The position numbers and the translations under genes are program-made. From Megaleporinus macrocephalus (taxonomy: Eukaryota > Chordata > Actinopteri > Characiformes > Anostomidae), in contig JAJQXZ010000051.1 of assembly GCA_021613375.1 (NCBI GenBank), positions 1-64,000 of the forward strand: a DNA stretch of 64,000 nt, read 5' to 3'. Shown here piece after piece: positions 22,389 to 35,424 of the stretch (positions within the stretch are counted from its first letter, which is position 1; each line of letters opens with the position of its first letter). Below the pieces are notes generated by a model. It saw only the letters and a list, made by a program, of their open reading frames with translations. It did not search any database and was not told where the DNA came from.

Positions 22389-24421
22389 TTGTTGCGTTTT
22401 CACTTTCTTATTGTTCACTTATTCTAGTGGTGTATTTATGTTATCATGTTTTCCAGTATGTATATATATAGTATTAGGATTTAGGATTTTTCTATCATAA
22501 GTGATGGGATACTTATTGTAGTAACACTGTATCACCATATCAGCACTCTTTATAATAATATAAACATCTCTGGTTTGCATGAAAAGCTAATCTTAACATT
22601 GGGGTTAACTTGCTTTGGAACTGTATTTGTGAGAATATATAATAATTTTCTTCAAATTGTCAGTAATTGCATGTAGAGGACACAAACTAATGTTAATGTC
22701 TTTGCATTAAATTGGTTGAAATCTCAAGTGAAGTCCAAATTGTATATCAGAGTACTGAACAATATGTAAAGTAGATTAATACCCCCTAGTATGTTTGCTG
22801 CCCCGCTGCCCAAGTATTCAATTCATAGCTAAAGCATTGTGACTACCTAAAGTCTGTCAAGCATAAACATTATCAGATGCTGGGTGTCTTCCCGAATGAT
22901 GCTCTGCCTCTAATGAAGCCATTTACATTCACTGTTTAAAAGGGTTTGTGTTAATTAATTGATTTGGTCAGCAAAGAACATCAGTTTCAGGTCATTTTCT
23001 AACTGCCAGGTGAATAGCTGTCCCAGGCATTGAGTACGCTTCTTCTCATTTCTGAATTCACCTCATCCTGCTACTGCCTTCAGCGGTTCCATCATCAACA
23101 AAGATAAGACAGCCAGTGCCATACATGCTCATTGCACCATGTTTTAAAGATCAGGTTGCAAGCTTTACATTATAAGTTCCTCAGTTCCTGAGTTCAAACC
23201 TGAAGAAAATCTAGCTTTGTTTCATCTGCTTCATTGCGGTTTGCTGTAATGTTGAAAGCAGCAAATAAACAGACTCAATGTATCAAAAGAGAAAATGGAA
23301 AACATTGGACATTTATCACATTACTCTGCTATTTGTGTACAAAGCCAGCTTGAGCTGCTTTTGTAAATGCAGCACCGCATGTGATGAAGCAGAAAACAAG
23401 CTAATCCTTTTGACGTGTGGCAAAAAGTTGCAGTAGCTGGGACTGGTCAGTCATCTCACTGAATAAAAGATTGTACATGGATTAATGTTGTGTTGTTGTT
23501 GTTGTTGTTTTTGAATCCAAAGAAAGAAGTTTGCTGGTCAAGATATAAAAATCTATAATTGTATATGATATAGTTTTAAAAGCACGTTGTCATCATGCTG
23601 CTGTTCTTCTATTTACAGCAGTCTTTAGTATGTATATCTAAAAGTCACTGTCCAATTACTTATGGCCTGCACTCAAGCACACTTCCTGTAGTGCCAGTGT
23701 GTGTGTGTGTGTGTGTGTGTGGCTATGAGTGTGTGTGGGTGCATGTAAAATGAGAGTAATGAGCTATACGTTTTCTGTGATGTTGTATTGTGTATATGCT
23801 GTGCGGTGGTCTTTATGAAATGTACAGTATCTGGGGGCGTGTGCATATGTGTTTGTTTTTATGCACTTTTGCACATATTTTCTGATTTTATAAGGAAAAA
23901 AACAAGTTTATAGACAGAAAGTACAAAGTTGTATTTGGTAAATTTATATGAAACACATAGGACGTTATAACATATAGTTAATTACATACATATAGTACAT
24001 TGTACATACATATAATGCATATTGCACATTGTTATTATATATAGGTTCTCATATAGGTCCACAGTCTGTAATTACTGAGCTACAAAGTGCTTCTATATGG
24101 TCAGTGGAGCTGATGACAGATATTGTAGAAAAAAAGGAGGTGATGTTATGGCTGATCAGTGTATATGTGTATTTCATATGTAAGAACTTATATATAATAA
24201 TAATATGCCCCATAAATATTACAAACTGATGTGAAGAACCTATATGTAATAACTATGTATCACATATATTACAGCATTCTGATACAGAATATAAATATAT
24301 TATTTTAGCCCACCAACCCAATATCATAACCCCCCCCCCATATCAACATCCCCTCATATTAACTGTAGTTCTACATTCACTCAGACACACAGACGCAATA
24401 GAATGTTAGAATGTGAACTTC
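22389..24421. other. Unique 5' flank of gene copy 2
   Basis: Near-identical copy of 9479-11512, with scattered substitutions and shorter GTT and poly-C tracts but a longer GT run. No exon was supported. The junction-to-ATG distance of about 2.16 kb matches the other copies. Confidence 0.8.
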
Positions 24422-24546
24422 TGCCGCGACGTCATAATCACTAAGGCTACAGTGTGTGATGTCATAAGGAGAAGATGTGTGAACTTGTGCGCGTGGTCAC
24501 TTTCTGATCAGTCTGAGTTGGAGCATCAAGAAGAATAACACTAAAC
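24422..24546 (+). promoter_or_regulatory. Probable proximal promoter and 5' UTR of gene 2
   Basis: CRE-like CGACGTCA at 24427-24434 and TGATGTCA at 24457-24464 keep the 30-bp spacing seen in gene 1. Just before the start codon the sequence reads CTAAACATG, so only one ATG is present. This decides the start codon for the whole family. Confidence 0.5.
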
Positions 24547-24871
24547 ATGAGCTGCCTCTGGAATTGGTGCCGTAGAGGCAGCGACTCCAGCTCGGACACC
24601 GAGGAGCGTCAGAAAGATTTTAGTCTAAGAAAGAAAAAGAAGAGAGGAAAACGGAGGAGTGAGGAGGACAAAAAAACTGAGGAACAGGCTGCAAAAGTGG
24701 AGGAGGAGGTGGCCGTTGTAGAGCCTCCAGCAGAAGAAACAGCTGGAGGCCTACAGAGTGTCTCGGCTGAGACACTGGAGGAAACGCCACCTCCTCCTCA
24801 GACCATCATCTCCTCAGAGCAGAGTGAACTGCCTCTGCAGGAGAAATCAGCGGATGCTGAGCAGCCTCTGA
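24547..24871 (+). CDS. Gene 2 exon 1: N-terminal segment
   Basis: Same length and layout as gene 1 exon 1: MSCLWNWCRRGSDSS start, KKKKRGKRR block, Glu/Pro-rich region, donor CTGA|GTGAGT. The stretch after the basic block reads SEEDKKTEEQ. Intron 1 is 492 bp rather than 787 bp because about 300 bp, including the G-run cluster, is absent. Confidence 0.8.
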
Positions 24872-27800
24872 GTGAGTAGATAAGATGTGTTTGTAATTTA
24901 CAGTAAATACTAAATACTTTACTTTAACCAGTTAAAAAAGATTGGATGAGCTGACCAATCAGAGCAAACTGGTCCAATTGGGAGGCGGGGCTTAAAGGTA
25001 CAGGAGTTCTAACAGAGGATGAATACAGACAGATTCATTATAAGTTTATATATTATATTATATATTATAAAAGTATAAAGTATGTAAATATATTTAAGTA
25101 TGAAGTATGTAAATGTATTTAAGTATAAAGTATGTAAATATATTTGAGCAGAGCCCCAAAATAAAAATATGAATATTAATTAAGAGTGTAAATGAAGTAA
25201 AGTAAGTAAAGTAAAGGAAATGATGATAAAAGCACAACTGGTTTGAAATCCTGTTAGTTTTAGTGTTTATTTAATTTTTAATTTAATTTAACAGAAAATG
25301 AGACGGAGACCTTAATGGCGGCTAATGAAGTTTATTAATAAACATTCTGCTTGATGTCTCTAGAAGGACAGTCAGACGTTGTAGCCGAGACAACAGACGA
25401 GCTACAGCTGACTGAGAGGAGCAGCATTGATCCCCTGAGTAAGTCAAGTAAATCATTACTAGATAAAATGATTATTATTAAACAGCTGCTGTTATTAGTC
25501 ATTTATAAGATGTTAACACTCATGTTATTAATCATGAATAGGCTGTTTTGGTCTGATATGAGTAATAACAGCAGAAGATTCACCTTCAGTGCTGAAAATC
25601 AGGTTTGCAGCTATTAAAGAACTCAGACTCGTTTTACTAAGTGAATCTAGATTTGACCAGTTTTTGGGTAAATAACACAAACATGATGGTCAGATTGAAC
25701 CACAGTGATGGATTTGGACAGTTGTTGATGTTTCTTCATTTCACAGCAGGAGCCGAGCTCCAGAAAGGAGGCGAGCTCGAGACAGCAGTAGAGCTCGCCG
25801 AAAAGGCTGATTGCTCCTGCTGTCGAGCAGCTCGCCCTGGAGGAGCTTCCGGCTCCCATCACGCTTCAGGGTGAGTAAAGGAACAGATCTCAGGTTCTAT
25901 AGTAGAAATAGGATCTTAAAGGGTTCCTGGGTTGGATATACAGCTCTGGAGAAAAGTTTTCATTGCTATACAAGGTTCTTCATCATTCTTTAAAGCAACC
26001 TCCAATAAGATGTTCTTTAGGGAACGCATAGTGGTTCTTCTATGGCATCGTTCAAGAAGAAAGAATACTCATACTTCAGTATTAGCACTTTGGAAGACAA
26101 CAGATGTAGTACAGTGTTCAGATAATTTACTGAATGATCTTCTGAGAGTCTACAGGCTTTATTAATGTAATACAGTGTTCAGGTGTTTTACTGAATGATC
26201 TTCTGAAACTAGACCCACCCCTTGGTCTACACTGAACTTAATGGCGGCTAATGAAGTTTATTAATAAACTTTCTGCTTGATGTCTCTAGATGGACAATCG
26301 GACATAGAAGCTGATACCATGGTCCAGCTACAGTTGGCTGAGGAGACCAGCAATGATCCCCTGAGTAAGTCAAGTAATTCATTACTAGATAAAATGATTA
26401 GTATAAAACAGCTGCTGTTATTAGTCATTTATAAGATGTTAACACTCATGTTATTAATCATGAATAGGCTGTTTTGGTCTGATATGAGTAATAACAGCAG
26501 AAGATTCACCTTCGGTGCTGAAAATCAGTTTTCAGCTATTAAAGAACTCAGACTCGTTTTACTAAGTGAATCTAGATTTGTCCAGTTTTTGGGTAAATAA
26601 CACAAAACATGATGGTCAGATTGAACCACAGTGATGGATTTGGACAGTTGTTGATGTTTCTTCATTTCACAGCAGGAGCCGAGCTCCAGAAAGGAGGCGA
26701 GCTCCAGACAGCAGTAGAGCTCGCCGAAAGGCTGATTGCTCCTGCTGTCGAGCAGCTCGCCCTGGAGGAGCTTCCGGCTCCCATCACGCTTCAGGGTGAG
26801 TAAAGAAACCAGATCTCAGGTTCTATAGTAGAAATAGGTTTTTACAGGGTTCTTGGGTTGGATATACAGCTCTGCAGAAAAGCTTTCATTGGTATACAAG
26901 GTTCTTCATCTTTCTTTAAAGCAACCTCCAATAAGATATTCTTTAGGGAACGCATAGTGGTTCTTCTATGGAATCGTTCAAAAAGAAAGAATACTCATAC
27001 TTCAGCATTAGTACTTTGGAAGACATCACATGTAGTACAGTGTTCAGATACTTTACTGAATGATCTTCTGAGACTCTACAGGCTTTATTAGTGTAATACA
27101 GTGTTCAGATACTTTACTGAATAATCTTCTGAGACTCTACAGGCTTTATTAGTGTAATACAGTGTTCAGATACTTTACTGAATGATCTTCTGAGACTCTA
27201 CAGGCTTTATTAATGTAATACAGTGTTCAGGTACTTTACTGAATGATCTTCTGAGACTCTACAGGCTTTATTAGTGTAATACAGTGTTCAGATACTTTAC
27301 TGAATGATCTTCTGAGACTCTACAGGCTTTATTAGTGTAATACAGTGTTCAGATACTTTACTGAATGATCTTCTGAGACTCTACAGGCTTTATTAGTGTA
27401 ATACAGTCTTCAGATACTTTACTGAATGATCTTCTGAGACTCTACAGGCTTTATTAATGTAATACAGTGTTCAGGTACTTTACTGAATGATCTGCTTGAA
27501 CTAGACCCACCCCTTGCTCTACACTGACCATAATGGCGGCTAATGAAGTTTATTAATAAATATTCTGCTTGATGTCTCTAGAAGGACAATCAGACATTGT
27601 AGCCGAGAACACGGACGAGCTACAGCTGACTGAGAAGATCAGCATTGATCCCCTGAGTAAGTCAAGTAAATCATTACTAGATAAAATGATTATTATTAAA
27701 CAGCTGCTGTTATTAGTCATTTATAAGATGTTAACACTCATGTTATTAATCATGAATAGGCTGTTTTGGTCTGATATGAGTAATAACAGCAGAAGATTCA

Positions 27801-30104
27801 ACTTCGGTGCTGAAAATCAGTTTGCAGCTATTAAAGAACTCAGACTCGTTTTACTAAGTGAATCTAGATTTGTCCAGTTTTTTGGTAAATAACACAAACA
27901 TGATGGTCAGATTGAACCACAGTGATGGATTTGGACAGCTGTTGATGTTTCTTCATTTCACAGCAGGAGACGAGCTCCAGAAAGGAGGCGAGCTCCAGAC
28001 AGCAGTAGAGCTCGCCGAAAGGCTGATTGCTCCTGCTGTCGAGCAGCTCGCCCTGGAGGAGCTTCCGGCTCCCATCATGCTTCAGGGTGAGTAAAGGAAC
28101 CAGATCTCAGGTTCTATAGTAGAAATAGGATTTTAAAGGGTTCCTGGGTTGGATATACAGCTCTGGAGAAAAGCTTTCATTGGAATACAAGGTTCTTCAT
28201 CTTTTATTAAAGCAACCTCCAATAAGATATTCTTTAGGAAACGCATAGTTTTTCTTCTATGGAATCCTTCAAGAAGAAAGAATACTCATACTTCAGCATT
28301 AGTACTTTGGAAGACATCAGATGTAGTACAGTGTTCAGATACTTTACTGAATGATCTGCTGAGAGTCTACAGGCTTTATTAGTGTAATACAGTGTTCAGG
28401 TACTTTACTGAATGATCTGCTTCAACTAGACCCACCCCTTGCTTTACACTGAACTTAATGGCGGCTAATGAAGTTTATTAATAAACATTCTGCTTGATGT
28501 CTCTAGAAGGACAATCGGACATAGAAGCTGAGACCATGGTCCAGCTACAGTTGGCTGAGAAGACCAGCATTCATTCCCTGAGTAAGTCAAGTAAATCAGT
28601 ACTAGATAAAATGATTATCATAAAATAGCTGCTGTTATTAGTCATTTATAAGATGTTAACACTCATGTTATTAATCATGAATAGGCTGTTTTGGTCTGAT
28701 ATGAGTAATAACAGCAGAAGAAAATCAGTTTGCAGCTATTAAAGAACTCAGACTCATTTTACTAAGTGAATCTAAATTTATCCAGTTTTTGGGTAAATAA
28801 TACAAACATGATGGTCAGATTGAACCACAGTGATGGATTTGGACAGCTGTTGATGTTTCTTCATGTCACAGCAGGAGACGAGCTCCAGAAAGAAGGCGAG
28901 CTCGAGAGTGCATTAGAGCATGCTTATAAGCACATTGCTCCGGCTGTCGAGCAGCTCGCCCGGGAGGAGCTTCCGGCTCGCATTGAGATGCTTCAGGGTG
29001 AGTAAAGGAACCAGATCTCAGGTTCTTTAGTAGAAGCACATCTGTTTACATGAACATGCACTCTTCTTAAACATATAGGTTTTTACAGGGTTCTTGGGTT
29101 GGATATACAGCTCTGGAGAAAAGCTTTCTTTGGTATACAAGGTTCTTCATCTTTCTTTAAAGCAACCTCCAATAAGATGTTCTTTAGGGAACGCATAGTG
29201 GTTCTTCTATGGCATCGTTCAAGAAAAAAGAATTCTCATACTTCAGTATTAGCACTTTGGAAGACATCAGATTCCATCATCAGTACATATATACATTTTC
29301 TTTGAACAGAAATTTATTCTTTTTGCAGACGAAGATGCTGCTGAAGCTTCAAAGGAAGTGCTCGGTGATGTTCCCCACATCTCCGCTGAATTAAGCAACG
29401 TCACCAACCACCAACCTGTGGGTAAGTAGTGACAATAAAACACTGCTGATCACAAAACACAAAGCTGGATTACAGCACACAACCAGACTGAACATTCTCC
29501 AGTAGTTTCAGCCTCGATATCAGTGTTGAAGATGTTTTTCAGCTGAACCCACTGAAATAATAGATTCACCTGAAAAACTCTGCTCAGTAAATCTGACTTC
29601 CAGAAAGTCTCATTAGAGATTCTTCTCATTTTGTTCTCCAGCTGACGTCAAGGACTTGAACTTCGAAGGAGCTGGACAACAGACCAAAAAGAAGACCAGA
29701 AGAGGAACCAGAGGCCGAGGAAGAAAGATTAATTATAAGAAGGAGAAGGAAAGAGTAGAGGACCGGAGACTGGAAGCAACAGGAGAGGATCAGCAGGTAC
29801 AGGGTTCATCATTCAGCTCTAGTCATGTTCCCTATAGTGCTTTTGTATTGCAGCTGGTATGTAGTAGATGTTGTTACTGGTGTTGTTGCATCTGATGCTT
29901 CTTTAAAGCAACTTTTCACATGAAAAGGGTTCTTAACATTTCTTACTGTTGTTGTAGGGAGCCGTCAATGAAGGTCAGGAAAGAACCTGGTACAGCGATG
30001 AGTGGCAGGCCTCTGGTTCCCACCAACATCAGAAATACAATGGACCAAAGCGTCTATTCCACAATAGAGTGGACCGGACCAGATCAATAAACATAAATCA
30101 ATAA
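24547..30104 (+). CDS. Unrecognised A/B-cassette repeat protein, gene copy 2 (12 exons, one frameshifted)
   Basis: Exons: 24547-24871; A 25364-25438; B 25747-25870 (frameshifted); A 26290-26364; B 26673-26795; A 27582-27656; B 27964-28086; A 28507-28581; last B 28872-28997; 29329-29421; 29642-29796; 29958-30104. Layout and protein features match gene 1 but with four A/B pairs. The first B exon has an extra A. If it is spliced in, translation stops at TGA 26312-26314 in the next A exon. Because A and B exons are all phase 1, skipping only that exon would restore a 463-residue frame, and skipping its whole pair would give 438. The gene may therefore be functional through exon skipping, a recent pseudogene, or carry a homopolymer sequencing error. 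The tail ends RSININQ rather than RSKNIDQ. Confidence 0.72.
25364..28997 (+). CDS. Gene 2 A/B exon cassettes (four pairs)
   Basis: A peptides: GQSDVVAETTDELQL, GQSDIEADTMVQLQL, GQSDIVAENTDELQL and GQSDIEAETMVQLQL types. B peptides follow GDELQKGG or GAELQKGG. The last B (28872-28997) is the 126-nt form with EHAYKHIAPAVEQLAREE. A-to-B introns are 308, 308, 307 and 290 bp. B-to-A introns are 419, 786 and 420 bp; the 786-bp one holds six extra 61-bp units. Confidence 0.78.
25747..25870 (+). pseudogene. Frameshifted first B exon of gene 2
   Basis: The exon is 124 nt instead of 123. GCCGAAAAGGCTG near 25800 has four A where the other B exons have three (GCCGAAAGGCTG). The frame then runs KADCSCCRAARPGGASG and stops at 26312-26314 after joining the next A exon. 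Splice sites are intact. The insertion in an A run could be a base-calling error. Confidence 0.8.
27030..27500. repeat. 61-bp minisatellite, longest intronic run (gene 2)
   Basis: About seven units with TACAGTGTTCAGATACTTTA spaced exactly 61 bp apart (for example ATCTTCTG at 27063 and 27124). Neighbouring units share private changes such as GAGACTCTACAGG, so the run expanded locally. Confidence 0.9.
29329..30104 (+). CDS. Gene 2 C-terminal exons
   Basis: Exons 29329-29421 (linker, DEDAAEASKEVLGDV), 29642-29796 (ADVKDLNFEGAGQQTKKK, basic RG segment) and 29958-30104 (48-residue tail, stop TAA 30102-30104). Sizes and intron lengths (331, 220, 161) equal gene 1. The last codons contain AATAAA at 30086-30091, created by an A-to-T change relative to gene 1. 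Confidence 0.82.
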
Positions 30105-30320
30105 TAACACACAAACAAACAAACACACATAATCACATACACACACAATCACATACACATACAATCACATACACACATAATCACATACACACACAAACAC
30201 ACATAATCACATACACACATAATCACATACACACACAAAAAGACAACAAGCAAATAAAAAAACACAAAAAAAACCAACAAAATCAACAAAAAATAATAAA
30301 AAAAAAATCCTAAGCATCCT
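30105..30320 (+). terminator. 3' UTR of gene 2: CA-rich tract and polyadenylation signals
   Basis: CA-rich 16-bp-type repeats to about 30240, then A-rich DNA with AATAAA at 30253-30258 and 30295-30300. Same layout as gene 1. Confidence 0.6.
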
Positions 30321-30329
30321 TAAAAAAGC

Positions 30330-30600
30330 TTTTGGTCCTTTATTAGTGCTACACAGTGTTCAGGTACTTTACTGAATGATCTTCTGAGAGTCTACAGGCT
30401 GTATTAGTATAATACAGTGTTCAGGTACTTTACTGAATGATCTTCTGAGAGTCTACAGGCTGTATTAGTATAATACAGTGTTCAGGTACTTTACTGAATG
30501 ATCTGCTGAGAGTCTACAGGCTTTATTAGTGTAATACAGTGTTCAGGTACTTTACTGAATGATCTGCTGAAACTAGACCCACCCCTTGCTCTACACTGGC
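30330..30600. repeat. 61-bp minisatellite downstream of gene 2
   Basis: Four units followed by the CTAGACCCACCCCTTGCTCT tail. Gene 1 has a single unit at the matching place and gene 3 about six. The short unique junction 30597-30684 then leads into SatB2. Confidence 0.88.
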
Positions 30601-30684
30601 ACGTTTGTGTTTCCACTATTGTACAATGATCTTTTGGAGACAATTGGTCAACAGCATGAGCGACGGACCTCCGCATGTAAGGGG

Positions 30685-33600
30685 GTATGACACTATGTTT
30701 GTGAAAACTTATGAGGGTATGTGTGCAAATGTAGAGTATGTGTGTAGTGTATGTGTGAGTTTAGGGTATGTGTGTGAGTGTAGATTGTGTGTGAGTGTAG
30801 AATACATGTGTGTGAGTGTAGAGTATATGTGTGTGTGTGTAGAGTATGTGTGTGAGTGTAGAGTATGTGTGTAAAATATGTGTGTGAGTGTAGAGTATGT
30901 GTGTGAGTGTAGAATATGTGTGTAAGTGTAGAGTATGTGTGTGTGAGTGTAAAGTATGTGTGTGAGTGTAGAGTATTTGTGTGAGTGTAGATCATGTGTG
31001 TAGAAAATGTGTGTGTGTAGAGAACATGTGTGTGAGTGTAGAGTATATGTGTGTAAAGTACGTGTTTAAAGTATGTGTGTGAGTGTAGAGTACGTGTAGA
31101 GTATGTGTTTAAAGTATATGTGTGATTGTAGAGTACGTGTAGAGTATGTATGTGAGTGTATAGTATGTGTGTGAGTGTAGAGTGTGAGTGTAGAGTATGC
31201 TTGTGTAAAGTACGTGTTTACAGTACGTATGAGTGTAGAGTATGTGTGTGTGAGTGTACATTATGTGTGTAAGTGTAGAGTGTAGAGTTTGTGTTTAAAG
31301 TATGTGTGTGAGTGTAGAGTATGTGTGTAAAATGTGTGTCTAAAGTATGTGTGTGAGCGTAGAGTATGTGTTTAAGGTATGTGTGTGAGTGTAGAGTATG
31401 TGTGTGTGAGTGTACAGTATGTTTGAAAAGTATGTGTGTGTGAGTGTACAGTATGTGTAAGTGTAGAGAGTGAGTGTAGAGTATGTGTGTAAAGTGTGTG
31501 TTTAAAGTATGTGTGTGAGTGTAGAGTATGTGTGTAAAGTGTGTGTTTAAAGTATGTGTGTGAGTGTAGAGTATGTGTGTATAGTGTGTGTCTAAAGTAT
31601 GTGTGTGAGCGTAGAGTATGTGTTTAAGGTATGTGTGTGAGTGTAGAGTATGTGTGTGTGAGTGTACATTATGTGTGTAAGTGTAGAGTGTGAGTGTAGA
31701 GTTTGTGTTTAAAGTATGTGTGTGAGTGTAGAGTATGTGTGTAAAGTGTGAGTCTAAAGTATGTGTGTGAGCATAGAGTATGTGTTTAAGGTATGTGTGT
31801 GAGTGTAGAGTATGTGTGTGTGAGTGTACAGTATATGTGTCAGTGTAGAGTATGTGTGAAAAGTATGTGTGTGTGAGTGTACAGTATGTGTGTAAGTGTA
31901 GAGAGTGAGTGTATAGTATGTGTGTGAGTGTAGAGTATGTGTGTAAAGTGTGTGTTTAAAGTATGTGTGTGAGTGTAGAGTATGTGTGTATAGTATGTGT
32001 GTGAGTGTAGAATACGTGTTTGAAGTATGTGTGTAAGCGTATAGTACGCGTAGAGTTTGTGTGTGAGTGTAGAGTCTGTGTGTATAGTATGGGTCTGAGT
32101 ATAAAGTATTTGTTTAAAGTATGTGGGAGTGTAGTCTATGTGTGTAAAGTGTGTGTGTGAGTGTACAGTATGTGTTTAACATATGTATGTGAGTGTAGAG
32201 TATGTGTATGAGTGTAGACTGTGAGTGTATAGTATGTTTGTGAGTGTAGAGTACGAGTTTAAAGTATGTGTGTGATTGTAGATTATGTGTTTAAAGTATG
32301 TGTGTGAGTGTAGAGCATGAGTGTGAGTGTAGAGTATGTGTGTGAGTGTAGAATATGTGTGTGAGTGTAGAGTATGTGTGTAAAGTATGTGTGTAAAATA
32401 TGTGTGTGAATGTAGAGTGTGTGTGTAGAGTACGTGTTTAAAGTGTGTGTGAGTGTAGAGTATGTGTGTGTGAGTGTAGACTATGTGTGTGAGTGAAGAG
32501 TGTGAGTTTGTGAGTGTATAGTATGTGTGTATGTGTTTGAGTGCAGAGTACATGTTTCAAATATGTGTGTGAGCGTAGAGTATGTGTAGAGTATGTGTGT
32601 GAGTGCAGATTATGTGTTTGTGCAGAGTACATGTGTAAAGTATCTGTGTAAGTGTTGAGTATATGTGTAAAGTATGTGTGTGAGTGTAGAGTATGTGTGT
32701 GAGTGTAGAGTATGTGTGTGTGAGTTTAGAGTATGTGTGTAAAGTATGTGTGTGTGAGTGTAGAGTATGTGTGTGTGTTTGTGTAGAGTACGAGTTAAAG
32801 TTTATGTGTGATTGTAGAGTATGTGTTTGAGTCTAGAATATGTGTGTGAGTGTAGAGTGTGAGTGTAGAGTATGTGTGTGAGTGTAGAGTATGTGTTTAA
32901 AGTATGTGTGCGAGTATAGAGTATGAGTGTGACTGTAGAGTGCGTGTTTAAAGTATGTGTGTGAGTTTAGAGTATGTGTAGAGTATGAGTGTGAGTGTAG
33001 AGTGCGTGTTTAAAGTATGTGTGTGAGTTTAGAGTATGTTTGTAAAGTATGTGTGTGTGAATGTAGAGTATGTGTGTGTGAGTTTAGAGTATGAATTTTA
33101 AGTATATTTGTGTGAGTAGAGTATGTGTTTAAAGTGTGTGTGTGTGAATGTAGTGTATGTGTGTAAAGTATGTGTGTGAGTGTAGAGTATGTTTTTAAAG
33201 TATATGTGTGAGTGAAGAGTATGAGTGTGAGTGTAGAGTATGTGTGTGAGTGTAGAATATGTGTGTGAGTATAGAGTATGTGTGTGAGTATAGAATGTGT
33301 GTGTGTATGTGTGTAAAGTATGTGTGTAAAGTATGTGTATGAGTGTAGTGTATGAGTGTGAGTGTAGAGTATGTGTGTGAGTGTAGAATATGTGTGAGTG
33401 TAGAGTGTGTGTGAGTATAGAGTATGTGTGTGTGAGTGTAGAGTAAGTGTGGAAAGTATGTGTGTAAAATATGTGTGTGAGTGTAGAGTATGTGCGTAAA
33501 GTGTGTGTTTAAAGTATGTGTGTGAGTGTAGAATATGTGTGTGAGTGTAGAGTATGTGTGTACAGTATGTGTGTAAAATATGTGTGTGAATGTAGAGTGT

Positions 33601-35424
33601 GTGTGTAGAGTACGTGTTTATAGTGTGTGTGAGTGTAGAGTATGTGTGTGTGAGTGTAGACTATGTCTGTGAGTGAAGAGTGTGAGTTTGTGAGTGTATA
33701 GTATGTGTGTATGTGTTTGAGTGCAGAGTACATGTTTCAAATATGTGTGTGAGCGTAGAGTACGTGTGTGAGTGCAGATTATGTGTGTGAGTGTAGAGTA
33801 TGTGTGTGTGAGTTTAGAGTATGTGTGTGAGTGTAGAGTATGTGTGTGTGAGTTTAGAGTATGTGTGTGTGTGTGTGTGTACAGTACGAGTTTAAAGTTT
33901 ATGTGTGATTGTAGAGTATGTGTTTGAGTCTAGAATATGTGTGTTATTGTAGAGTGTGAGTGTAGAGTATGTGTGTGATTGTAGAATATGTGTTTGAGAG
34001 TAGAATTTGTGTGTGAGTGTAGAGTATGTGTTTAAAGTATGTGTGTGAGTATAGAGTATGTGTGTGAGTGTAGAGTGCGTGTTTAAAGTATGTGTGTGAG
34101 TTTAGAGTATGTTTGTAAAGTATGTGTGTGTGAGTTTAGAGTATGTGTGTGTGAGTTTAGAGTATGTGTGTGTGAGTTTAGAGTATGAATTTTAAGTATA
34201 TGTGTGTGAGTAGTGTATGTGTTTAAAGTATGTGTGTGAGTGTAGTGTATGTGTGTAAAGTATGTGTGTGAGTGTAGAGTATGTTTTTAAAGTATATGTG
34301 TGAGTGAAGATTATGAGTGTGAGTGTAGAGTATGTGTGTGAGTGTAGAATATGTGTGTGAGTATAGAGTATGAGTGTGAGTATAGAATATGTGTGTGTAT
34401 GTGTGTAAAGTATGTGTATGAGTGTAGTGTATGAGTGTGAGTGTAGAGTATGTGTGTGAGTGTAGAATATGTGTGAGTGTAGAGTGTGTGTGAGTATAGA
34501 GTATGTGTGTGTGAGTGTAGAGTAAGTGTGGAAAGTATGTGTGTAAAATATGTGTGTGAGTGTAGAGTATGTGTTTAAAGTATGTGTGTGAGTGTAGAGT
34601 ATGTGTGTGTGAGTGTACAATATGTGTGTGAGTGTACAGTGTGAGTGTATAGTATGTGTGTGGGTGTAGAGTACATGTTCGAAGTATGTGTGTGTGAGTG
34701 TAGAGTACCTGTAGAGTATGTGTGTATGAATGTAAAGTATGTGTGTGAGTTTAGAGTATGTTTGTAAAGTATGTGGGTGTGAATGTAGAGTATGTGTGTT
34801 TGAGTGTAGAGTACGAGTTTTAAGTATGTGTGTGTGAGTGTAGAGTATGTGTGTGTGAGTGTAGAGTATGTGTGTGTGAGTGTAGAGTATGTGTGTGTGA
34901 ATGTAGAGTATGTGTGTGTGAGTGTAGAGTACGAGTTTTAAGTATGTGTGTGAGTGTAGAATAGGTCTTTAAAGTATGTGTGTGTGAGTGTAGAGTATGT
35001 GTGTGTGAATGTAGAGTATGTGTGTGTGAGGGTAGAGTACGAGTTTTAAGTATGTGTGTGAGTGTAGAGTAGGTGTTTAAAGTATGTGTGTGTGAGTGTA
35101 GAATATGTGTGTGTAGGGTATGTGTTTAAAGTATGTGTGTGAGTGTAGAGTATGTGTGTAAAGTATGTGTGTAGAGTATGTGTGTAAAGTATGTGTGTGA
35201 GGGTAGAATATGTGTGTGTGAGTGTAGAGTATTTGTGTGTGAGTCTAGAGTATGTATGTAAAGTATGTCTGAGTGTAGAGTTTGTGTGTGTGAGTGTAGT
35301 GTATGTGTGTAAGGTATGTGTCTGAGTGTAGAATATGTGTGTGTGTGTAAAGTATGTGAGTGAGTGTGGAGTTTGTGTGTAAAGTATATGTGAGTGTAGA
35401 GTACATGTTTAAAATAGGTATGTG
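30685..35424. repeat. SatB array 2
   Basis: Begins like SatB1 (GGTATGACACTATGTTTGTG, then GTAGAGTATGTGTGTAGTG) and follows its order of variant units for a long way. It is longer because of internal duplication: a block ending near 32553 recurs ending near 33733, 1180 bp later, and contains the marker GTTTCAAATATGTGTGTGAG. The edge with SatA3 (ACATGTTTAAAATAGGTATG at about 35403) matches the SatB1/SatA2 edge (about 19968). Confidence 0.95.
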
